NCBI RefSeq assembly: GCF_019578655.1
Contig: NC_063256.1
Coordinates: 23,288,005-23,352,004, forward strand
Direction: 5' to 3'
DNA length: 64,000 bases
Source: Ricinus communis
Lineage: Eukaryota; Streptophyta; Magnoliopsida; Malpighiales; Euphorbiaceae
Part shown: in pieces, positions 49,732 to 60,800 of the stretch
Numbering within the stretch: the stretch's first letter is position 1
How the letters are laid out: the number at the start of each line of letters is the position of its first letter
Made by a program: the position numbers and the translations under genes
Notes under the pieces: model-generated
Seen by the model: only the letters and a program-made list of their open reading frames with translations
What the model was told of the DNA's origin: nothing
Database searches by the model: none

Positions 49732-52700
49732 ATAGTGCTAATAATTTAATATGAGAAAACCACCATGTAAAAGTGGTATTTATCAATATTAGAAAATAAC
49801 TCCGTAAAATGTGTATATTTATGAATATGAGAAAATAACCCTCTAAAAGTAGTGTAATTACGAGTATGAGAAAACAGCCTCGTATAAGGGGTAAATTTTT
49901 TAATATGAGAAAGCAACCCTGTAATACGGAATATTTATCAATTGGAGAAAATAACCTTGTAATTTTGGTATATTTGTGAGTATGAGAAAACAACCCTTAA
50001 ATGGGCTAATTTAATAATATGAAAAAAGAACCTTGTAAAAGAGGTATATTTATCAATATAAGAAAATAATACCGTAAAACGTGTATATTTATGAATCTAA
50101 GAAAACAACCCCATAAAAGTAGTGTAATTGTGAGTCTCAAAAAACAGCCTCGTAGAAGGGGTAAATTTTTTAAAATGAGAAAACAACCCCGTAAGAGGGG
50201 TATATTTATAAATATTAGCAAACAACCCTGTAATACATGAATATTTATCAATGAGAGAAAATAATCCCGTAATTTTGGTATATTTGTGAGTATGAGAAAA
50301 CAACCCCTTAAATGGGTTAATTATAGTGTATGAGAAAACAACCCCGTAAAAGTGGTATATTTGTCGATATAATAAAATAACTCTGTAAAACGTATATATT
50401 TATGAATTTCAGAAAACAACCCCATAATAGTGTTAAAAACTTAATATGATAAAACGACCACGTAAAAATGGTATATTTATCAATATAAGGAAAGTAACCC
50501 CATAAAATGTGTATATTTATGAATATGAGAAAACAACCACGTAAAAATAGTGTAATTGCGAGTTTGAGAAAACAGCCTCGTAGAAGGGGAAAATTTTTAA
50601 TATGAGAAAACAACACCGTAAGATGGGTATATTTATAAACATTAGAAAACAACGCTGTAATACGGGGATAGTTATCAATAGGAGAAAATAACCCCGTAAT
50701 TTTTGTATATTTGTGAGTATGAGAAAACAATCCCTTAATTGGGTTAATTTTAGAATATGACAAAACAACCCCGTAAAATAAGTATATTTATGAATTTGAC
50801 AAAACAACCCCATAACAGTGCTAATAATTTAATATGAGAAAATGACCTGGTAAAAGTGGTATATTTATCAATATAAGAAAATAATATCGTAAAACGTGTA
50901 TATTTATGAATCTGAGAAAAGAACCCCGTAAAAGTAGTGTAATTGCGAGTTTGTGAAAACAATCTCGTAGAAGGGGCAAATTTTTTAATATGAGAAAACA
51001 ACCTCGTAGTACGGGACAATTTATCAATCGAAAATAATAACCTCGTGATTTTGGTATATTTGTGAGTATGGGAAAACAATCCAATTAAATGGATTAATTT
51101 TATAGTATGAGAAAACAACCCCGTTAAAGGGGTATATTTATCGATGTAAGAAAATAACCCCGTAAACCGTGTATATTTAATATGAGAAAATGACCCTGAA
51201 AGTAGTATATTTATAAATATAAGAAAATAACCCTGTAAAACGTGTATATTTATGAGTATGAGAAAACAACCTCATAAAAGTAGTATAATTGTGAGTCTGA
51301 TAAAACAGCCTCGTAGAAGGGGTAAATTTTTTAATATGAGAAAACAACCCCGTAATATGGGGATATTTATCAATAACCCTGTAATTTTGGTATATTTGTG
51401 AGTATGAGAAAACAACCCCTTAAATGGTTAATTTTATAATATGAGAAAACAACCCCATAAAAAGGATATAGTTGTCGATATAGGAAAATAACTCGTAAAA
51501 TGTGTATATTTATGAATTTGACAAAACAACCCCGTAAATGGGGTATATTTGTATATATAAGAAAATGACCTTGTAAAATGTCTATATTTATGAATTTGAG
51601 AAAACAACCCCATAATAGTGCTAATAATTTAATATGAGAAAACGACCCCGTAAAAGTTTTATGTTATCTATATAAGAAAATAACTCCGTAAAACCTGTAT
51701 ATTTATGAATATGAGATAACAACCCTGTAAAAGTAGTGTAATTGGAAGTTTGAGAAAACAGCCTCGTAGAAGGGGTAAATTTTTTAATATGAGAAAACAA
51801 CCCCACAATACGGCAATATTTATTAATCGGAGAAAATAACCCCGTAATCTTGGTATATTTGTGAGTATGAGAAAACAACACCTTAAATGGGTTAATTTTA
51901 TAATATTAGAAAACAACCCTGTAAAAGCGGTATATTTGTCGATATAAGAAAATAACCCCATAAAACGTGTAAATTTATGAATTTGACAATACAACCCCAT
52001 AATAGTGTGAATTATATAATATGAGAAACTGACCCCGTAAAAATAGTATAACTATCAATAAAAGAAAATAACTTCGTAAAACGTGTATATCTATGAATTT
52101 CAGAGAACAACCCCGTAAAAGTAGTGTAACAACGAGTATGTGAAAACAACCTTTTAGAAGGGGTAAATTTTTTAATATGAGAAAACAACTGTAATACAGG
52201 GATATTTATCAATCGGAGAAAATAATCTTATAATTTTTATATATTTGTGAGTATTAGAAAACAACCCCTTAAATGGGTTAATTTTATAATATGAGAAAGA
52301 AATCCTATAAAAGGGGTATATTTTTTTATATAAGAAATAACCCCATAAAACGTGTATATTTATGAATTTGACAAAACAACCCCATAATAGTGCTAATAAT
52401 TTAATATGAGAAAATGACCCCGTAAAAGTAGTATATTTATCAATATAAGAAAATAATTCTATAATACGTATATATTTATGAATCTGAGAAATGAACCCCG
52501 TAAAAGTAGTGTAATTGCGACTCTGTGAAAACAGCCTCGTAGAAGGGGTAAATTTTTTAGTATGACAAAACAACCCCGTAGTACAGGAATATTTATCAAT
52601 CGAAAATAATAACCCCGTAATTTTTGTGTATTCGTAAGTATGGGAAAACAACACCCTTAAATGGGCTAGAGTATTAGAAAATAACCCCGTAAAAGGGATA

Positions 52701-52741
52701 TTTTATCGATATAAGAAAATAACACCGTAAAACGTGTAAAT
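49732..52741 (+). repeat. Satellite array, segment 4
   Basis: About 3 kb of the satellite between two LTR insertions, same orientation and HOR order as before. A block at 50588-50770 (markers CACCGTAAGATGGG and CGGGGATAGTTATCAATAGG) is nearly the same as 47911-48110 on the other side of the LTR. The spacing is about 1.12 kb of satellite once the 1.55-kb LTR and its TSD are removed. The array was therefore continuous and already locally duplicated when the LTR inserted. Confidence 0.93.
52737..52741 (+). repeat. Target site duplication, left copy (TAAAT)
   Basis: TAAAT stands directly before the LTR start and again at 57871-57875 directly after the LTR end. This perfect 5-bp duplication brackets the whole 5.1-kb composite as one insertion. 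Confidence 0.9.
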
Positions 52742-55558
52742 TATAACACCCGGAATTTTTATATATTTAATAATGAGTTTTTATTTAAGTTAATTTTAGC
52801 TTTATTTTTATTCGGTTTAATTGGAATGATTTAAATACAAATTTTGAATGTTCATGTTAGATAAATAAATGAGTTATTTTCCATATCCAATTAGTTTGAT
52901 TTTTAAGGAGTAATTAAGTAAACTATTTGAGAAATGATTATATTTTGGTTATTCAAATTTTTTTTTTTCCAAATGCATATTTATATAAGTAAAATTATAT
53001 ATTGAAAAATTATGGTAGAAATTATAAATGATGTTTTTATAAAAGAATTTTGGGAAAATTGGTATTATAATTGATTAGTAGTATTAAATTTTGAGTTGAA
53101 AATTGATTATTTAATTTAATTGTGTATAGGATTTAATTAGAGGATTATTTTGGAATAAGGATTAAAAGTATAATTTTATTTTTGTGAGGGTTTAATGGAA
53201 ATTTGTGAGTTAGGTATTTTCGTAAATAAATATGTCGGTCAGGGGTATTTTTGTAATTGTGTATTTTTAATAATTCGAATTTGGCCCAAATTAAATAGTT
53301 AAGGGCTTAATTGAAAGGCTAAAAAGAAGTTTGGGGGTTAAATTGGAATTCTGCGGGATGAAATTGTAAGTAATTAAGAAAGTTGAGGGACCAAATTGTA
53401 ATAAGGAAAAGTTCAGGGGTCAAATGTCGATATTGAAGGGAAAGAAATCGGGGAAGAAGAAAGGAGGAGAGAGAGAGAGTGCGGCGCCGGAAGAGCGAGA
53501 GGGATCGCAGGCGTTTGGGATGGCACGTCGTGGAGCGCCGCCGAGAGGCGGGCCGGGTAAGCACATGGCACAAGAAGGCCATGGCAAGAGTGCGCAAAGG
53601 CTTCAGCGCTACGCTTCTGGGCGCTGACGATCGTCTCGGCGAGGGGCTCTTCCGCAATGGAGGGCTATTTCGCACGGGGTGGCCGGAGTTGCAAGATCCG
53701 CAGTGAAACCTTAGAAGTGGCAGTGTTTTCTCGGTTTTTTCAGCCGAGTCTAGTGAGGATGGACGATCGGAGGGCATATCCCGACTCTCCGCTCAAGCTT
53801 GGCGATGGCACCGGTTTCGCGGGCGATCGGCTTGTAAATCGACGGTCGAGATCGTCCGAAATCTCCGGATGATCGTGTCGATCGAAAATCGGAAGTGGGA
53901 ATCATCGCTGCCGCCGCTGGCAGTCCGATGGTGTGTCTTGATCGCCGACGACTACGGGCGAATTTCTTTGGCCCGTTAATTTTAGAAATTCTTGGTTTAA
54001 TTGTGTCTATTGGATTATATTGTGTATTTGATGATATTGTGAGTCAAAATAATTGTCCGCTGCCTCGCCTTGTGTTTTCAGGCGAGTCTAGAAATAGTGA
54101 AGTTTGGGGACCCGACTCCCGTTGTTTTAATTGTTGGATATTTGGAGTGTTTTTCTGGCAGGTCCTGGACCCATTTTTACGGGGGGTAATGTTCGTGTTA
54201 TAGGGGAGGTTTTGCCGAATTTTCGGTAATTCCTGAGTCGAGATTCTTAGAGAGTCAGTCCTAGGAGTCTAGACCTAGGGTCTATTGTAATTGTTCCATC
54301 GTTTTGATAAATTGTTTTCCGTGACTAGATGATCTGTCTGTTCGGCTCGCTCCAACCGAGGCACCGGAGCAGAGCTAGGAGGTCGCCCAATTCTGTGAGT
54401 TAAAGTCATTTAATCTTTGCGCTATTGCTAGTCTGATTTTAATATGTTATTTAGAATTTGTGCTTAATATGATTATTAGTATCGCAAAATAAATGATTTC
54501 ACTTGATTATTAATGTTTGAAATAATATAAATATTATTATTAGTATGTTATAATAAGACAAACGTTATTATTTTTCCCCTCACAAATTGCACGTTGCCTT
54601 ATCCTAAATTTTTAATCTTTATTTCGATATGTGTTGAATGATTTCATTAAACAATGATATTTATTAAATGTGATGATTGCGTTTTGGGAAATGTGGCTTG
54701 TAGAACATGCCGCCTGATGGGTTACATCAGGACCGCGTGCGCACCGGTAATGATCCTGGATATAAGGTTATTATGGATTTGTTTGCCCTGATCGAGCATT
54801 GCTCTCTGGGCTGAGTTCAATTGATTGCCGGAGTTAAGGTCCCTGATCGAGCGATGCTCTCTGGGCGCCGGCTTATTTGGAATTCAAGTGTTCAGTCGGA
54901 GGTAAGGACCCTGATCGAGCTTGCTCTCTCGGCGCCTGCACCCTGCTGATTAAGAGAGCCGAAAGGCTATTAGAATTTGGGGTTAGGGTTCTACTGAGCC
55001 ACTCGTCCCGTAAAAGTAAATATATATTTTTATTTATTTATTATGGTATGATTATAATATGGATTGTATTTACGTGCATGGTTGATATTTTAATTCGAAT
55101 GATTAATATTTTGTGTGAAGGAAATAGTAGGGTATGATTATAGTATGGTTTGATATACCGATTTCAATAATCTATGTTTTTTCGAGAAGAAGCAATAGTC
55201 TCTAGATTATTTGATTTTAACTTACTCTCAGACCCATACTCCATTTATGTTTTTTTCGACCTAGTTCTTCGGATTTTATTCAAGAATCTGACTCCTTCAT
55301 CATCGGGTGATGTATTTGATTTGGTATGTAAATTGGTAAATCTTAGATTCTCCGCAGAGTAATAGTAGATGTATCAGTTTGTAAATTTTTCGGAGTTTCG
55401 TGTCTCGCCAGTTTTTCCGGCATCAAGTATTTATGTAGAATATAGCTATTAAGATAATTTGTGGTTTTAATAATATTAATTTGAGATGAGATTTGTTTAA
55501 GTCGTTGAGTGTCGCTTACTACGGTTTCGGTGGCCTTAAGCCTACCCATTCCCTAAGG
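52742..55558 (+). mobile_element. LTR-LTR composite, first LTR (plus orientation, 3' tip missing)
   Basis: It starts TATAACACCC (TGTAACACCC with G to A) and runs through the LTR landmarks: a GA-rich tract at about 53455, a GC-rich block to about 53960, CTGGCAGGTCCTGGACCC at about 54157, and three GATCGAGC...GCTCTC dyads at 54790, 54842 and 54910. It reaches GGCCTTAAGCCTACCCATTC near 55535-55550. It stops about 40 bp short of the usual CGTGACA end and joins directly to a second copy. Open frames here (for example 53319-53777 minus, 53895-54203 plus) match nothing I know and are compositional. Confidence 0.85.
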
Positions 55559-57870
55559 TTGGGGGTTAAATTGGAATTCATGGGATGAAATTGTAAGTAA
55601 TTAAGAAAGTTGAGGGACCAAATTATAATAAGGAAAAGTTTAGGGGTCAAATGTCGAGTATTGAAGGGAAAGAAACGGGGAAGAAGAAAGGAGGAGAGAG
55701 AGAGAGTGCGCCACGAAGAGAGAGAGAGGGGACGCTTCGCAGCGCTCGACCGTCGGGCGGAGCATGACCGGGCGAGAGAAGCGGCGATACCGGCGAAGAA
55801 GTTAGCCCAATGGCGCAAGAGTGCGGCGCAGCCGGGCTTTGCCGCAGCAGGAGCCCGCAATGCTTTTCCGTTGTCGGCCGAAGCCTGGGTGGCGATCGCC
55901 TTGCGAGGGCTCTTCTAGCAAAAGAAGGGCGACGCTTGGGGTGGCCGGAGTTGCAAAGATCCGGCAAAGTGAAACTTAGAGTGGCAGCCAGAGCTCGGTT
56001 TTTTCCGGCGAGCCCGGTGGAGGATGGACGATCGGAGGGCATATCCCGACTCTCCCTGCTTTCGCGATGGCACCGGGTTTCGCGGCGATCGGATTTTGTT
56101 TGTAAATCGACCCGAGATCGTCCGTAAATCTCTCGGATGATCGGGTGTCGATCGGAAAATCGGAAGTGGGAATCATCGCCGCTGGCCGCTATGTAGTCCG
56201 ATGGTGTGTCCCGATCGTCGATCGGACTACGGCCGGAGAAGTAGTCGACTGAGCGATCTTTTTGGCCCGTTAATTTTAGAAATTCTTGGTTTAATTGTGT
56301 CTATTGGATTATATTGTGTATTTGATGATATTGTGAGTCAAAATAATTGTCCGCCGCTTGCCCGCCTTGTGTTTTATCATGTGGCGAGTCGGAAATAAAG
56401 TGAAGTTTGGGGACCCGACTCTCGTTGTTTTAATTGTTGGATATTTGGAGTGTTTTTCTGGTAGGTCCTGGACCCGTTTTTACGGGGGGTAATGTTCGTG
56501 TTGTAGGGGAGGTTTTGCCGAATTTCGATAATTCCTGAGTCGAGATTCTTAGACAGTCAGCCCTAGGAGTCTAGACCTAGGGTCTATTGTAATTGTTCCA
56601 TCGTTTTGATAAATTGTTTTCCGTGACTAGATGATCTGTTCGCTCGGCCGCCCAACCGAGGCACCGGAGCAGCTAGGAGGTCGCCACCCGTGAGTTAAAG
56701 TCATTTAATCTGCGCTATCGCTAGTCCGATTTTAATATGCTATTTAGAATTCCAGCTTAATATGATTATTAGTATCGCAAAATAAATGATTTCACTTGAT
56801 TATTAATGTTTGAAATAATATAAATATTATTATTAGTATGTTATAATAAGACAAACGTTATTATTTTTCCCCTCACAAATTGCACGTTGCCTTATCCTAA
56901 ATTTTTAATCTTTATTTCGATATGTGTTGAATGATTTCATTAAACAATGATATTTATTAAATGTGATGATTGCGTTTTGGGAAATGTGGCTTGTAGAACA
57001 TGTCACTGATGGGTTATATCGATCGCGCGCGACCGTGAATGATCCCGGATATAAGGTTATTATGGATTTGTTTACCCCGATCGAGCATTGCTCTCTAGGC
57101 CGAGTTCGATTGATTCACGGAGTTAAGGTCCTTGATCGAGCGATGCTCGGGCGCCATTATTTGGAATTCAAGTGTTCAGTTGGAGGTAAGGACCGATCGA
57201 GCTTGCTCTCCGGGCTGCACTGTTGGATTTAGAGCCGAAAGGCTATTAGAATTGGGGTTAGGGTTCACCGAGCCACTCGTCCCGTAAAAGTAAATATATA
57301 TTTTTATTTATTTATTATGGTATGATTATAATATGGATTGTATTTACGTGCATGGTTGATATTTTGATTCGAATGATTAATATTTTATGTGAAGGAAATA
57401 GTAGGGTATGATTATAGTATGGTTTGATATACCGATTTGAATAATCTATGTTTTTTTTGAAGAAGCAATAGTCTCTAGATTATTTGATTTTAACTCACTC
57501 TAGACCCATACCCATTTATGTTTTTTCGGATTCGGTCGTTAGTTCTCCGCGACTCTTATTCAAGAACTGACTCCTTCATCATCGGGTGATGTATTTGATT
57601 TGGTATGTAAATTGGTAAATCTTAGATTCTCCGCAGAGTAATAGTAGATGTATCGGTTGTAAATTTTCGAGTTTCGAGGTCTCGCCTAGTTTTCCGGCAT
57701 CAAGTATTTATGTAGAATGTAGCTATTAAGATAATTTGTGGTTTTAATAATATTAATTTGAGATGAGATTTGTTTAAGTCAGTGAGTGTCAGGCTTACTA
57801 CGGGTTTCGGTGGCCTTACGCCTACCCATTCCCTAGTGCCGGTCACGGGCCCACGGGTGGGGTCGTGACA
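55559..57870 (+). mobile_element. LTR-LTR composite, second LTR (plus orientation, first about 590 bp missing)
   Basis: It resumes at the position equivalent to 53331 of the first copy (word TTGGGGGTTAAATTGGAATT) and continues to the authentic end GGGGTCGTGACA at 57870. The AT-rich part is practically identical between copies (about 54464-54705 against 56757-57001), which argues for a young element. The simplest history is a complete element whose interior was deleted from near the end of the 5' LTR to 590 bp into the 3' LTR. A tandem LTR duplication or an assembly collapse are alternatives. Confidence 0.85.
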
Positions 57871-60800
57871 TAAATGTATGAATTTGACAAAACAACCCTA
57901 TAATAGTGCTAATAATTTAATATGAGAAAACGATCCCGTAAAAGTTTTATATTTATCAATATAAGAAAATAACCTCGTAAAACGTGTATTTATAAATCTT
58001 AGAAAATAACCATGTAAAAGTATTGTAATTGCGAGTCCGAGAAAACAGCCTCGTAGAAGGGGTAAATTTTTTAATATTAGAAAACAACTCCGTAATACAA
58101 GGATATTTATCAATCGGAGAAAATAACCTTGTAATTTTGGTATATTTGAGAGTATGAGAAAACAATCTCTTAAATGAGTTAATTTAATAATATGCAAACA
58201 CAACCACGTAAAAGAAGTGTATTTGTCGACATAAGAATATAATCCTGTAAAACGTGTATATTTATGAATTTGACAAAACAGCCGTATAATAGTGCTAATA
58301 ATCTAATATGAGAAAACGACTCCGTAAATGTGGTATATTTATCAATATAAGAAAATAATCCCGTAAAATATGTATATTTTTTAATCTGAGAAAAGGATCC
58401 CGTAAAAGTACTGTAATTGCGAGTCTGTGAAAATAGCCTCGTAGAACGGGTAATTTTTTTAACATGAGAAAATAACCCCGTAATACGGGGATATTTATCA
58501 GTCGAAGAAAATAACCCCATAATTTTGGTATATTTGTGAGTATGAGAAAACAACCCCTTAAATGGGTTAATTTTATAATATGAGAAAACAACCCCGTAAA
58601 TGGGATATATTTGTCGATATAAGAAAATAACCCCGTAAAACATGTATATTTATAAATTTGAGAAAATAACCCCATAATAGTGCTAATAATTTAATATGAG
58701 AAAACGACCCCGTAAAAGTGGTAAATTTATCAATATAAGAAAATAACTCCATAAAACATGTATATTTATGAACATGAGATAACAACCTTGTAAAATAGTG
58801 TAATTGCGAGTTTGAGAAAATAGCCTCGTAGAAGGGGTAAATTCCTTAATATGAGAAAATAACCTCGTAAATACGGGAATATTTATCAATTGGAGAAAAT
58901 AATCTCGTAATTTTGGTATATTTGTGAGTTTGAGCAAACAACCCGTTAAATGGGTTAATTAAATAATATGAGAAAACAACCCTGTAAAAGGAGTATATTT
59001 GTTGATATAAGAAAATAACCCCGTAAAACGTATATATTTTTGAATTTGAAAAACAACCCCATATGCTAATAATTTAATATGAGAAAATGACCCCGTAAAA
59101 GCGGTATATTTATTAATATAAGAAAATAATCTCATAAAACGTGTATATTATGAATCTGAGAAAAGAACCCATAAAAGTAGTGTAATTGCAAGTCTGTGAA
59201 AACAGCCTGGTAGAAAGGGTAAAGCTTTTAATATGAGAAAACAACCTCGTAGTACGGGCATATTTATTAATCGAAAATAATAACCCCATAATTTTGGTAT
59301 ATTTATGAGTATGGGAAAGTATATTTATAAATTTGACAAAACAACCCCATAATTGTGCTATAAGTCTAATATGAGAAAACAACCCCGTAAAATTTTTATA
59401 TTTATCAATATAAGAAAATAATGTCGTAAAACATGTATATTTATAAATATGAGAAAACAACCCTGTAAAAATAGTGTAATTGCGAGTCTGAGAGAATAGC
59501 CTCGTAGAAGGGGTAAATTTTTTAATATGAGAAAACAACCCCGTAATACGGTGATATTTATTAATCGGAGAAAACAACCCCGTAATTTTAGTATATTTAT
59601 GAGTACGCGAAATCAACCCCATAAATGGGCTAATTTTATAATATGAGAAAATAACCCCGTAAAAGGAGTATATTTGTTGATATTAGAAAATAACCTCGTA
59701 AAACATGGAAATTTGTGAATTTGACAAAACAACCCTATAATAGTGCTAATAATTTAATATGAGAAAACGACCTCGTAAAAGTGGTATATTTATTAATATA
59801 AGAAAATAAGCCTGTAAAACGTGTATGTTTATGAATCTAAGAAATGAACCCCATAAAAGTAGTGTAATTGTGAGTCTGTGAAAACAGCCTCGTAGAAGGG
59901 GTAAATTTTTAAATATGAGAAATAACCCCGTAAGTGGGATATATTTATAAATATTAGAAAATAACCCGTAATTTTGGTTTATTTGAGAGTATGAGAAAAT
60001 AACTCCTTAAATGGGTTAATTTAATAATATGAGAAAACAATCCCGTAAAAGGGGTATATTTGTCGATATAAGAAAATAACCCCGTAAAACTTGTATATTT
60101 ATGAATTTGACAAAACAACCCTAGAAAAGTGTGAAAAATTTAATATGAGAATACGACTCGTAAAAGTGGTATATTTATCAATATAAGAAAATAACCCCGT
60201 AAAACGTGTATATTTGTGAATCTGAGAAAACAACCCCTTAAAACTAGTGTAATTGTGAGTCTGAGAAAATAGCCTCGTAGAAGGAATAAATTTTTTAATA
60301 TGAGAAAACAACCCCATAATACGGGGATATTTATCAATCGAAGAAAATAACCCCGTAATTTTGTATATTTGTGAGTATAAGAAAACAACCCCTTAAATTG
60401 ATTAATTTTATAATATAAGAAAACAAACCCACAAAAGGGGTATATTTGTCGATATCAGAAAATCACCCCGTAAAACATGTATATTTTTAAATTTTAGAAA
60501 GCAACCCAATAATAGTGCTAATAATTTAATATTTAAAAACGACCCGTAAAAGTGGTATATTTATACATATAATAAAAAACTCCGTAAACGTGTATATTTA
60601 TGAATTTGATAAAACAACCCCGTAAATGGGGTATATTTGTCAATATAAGAGAATAACACTGTAAAACTTGTATATTTATAAATTTGAGAAAACAACCCCA
60701 TAATAGTGCTAATAATTTAATATGAGAAAATGACCCCGTAAAAGGGGCATATTTGTCGATATAGGAAAATAACCCCATAAAACGTGTATATTTGTGAATC

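Noticed and set aside
53319..56398. Several 60-150-codon open frames in the GC-rich part of the LTRs (for example 53319-53777 minus, 55647-56042 minus, 53895-54203 plus)
   Set aside because: They overlap on both strands, are not kept intact between the two LTR copies or in the LTR at 26488, and contain only Arg/Ser/Pro-rich low-complexity sequence from the GA tract and GC-rich DNA.
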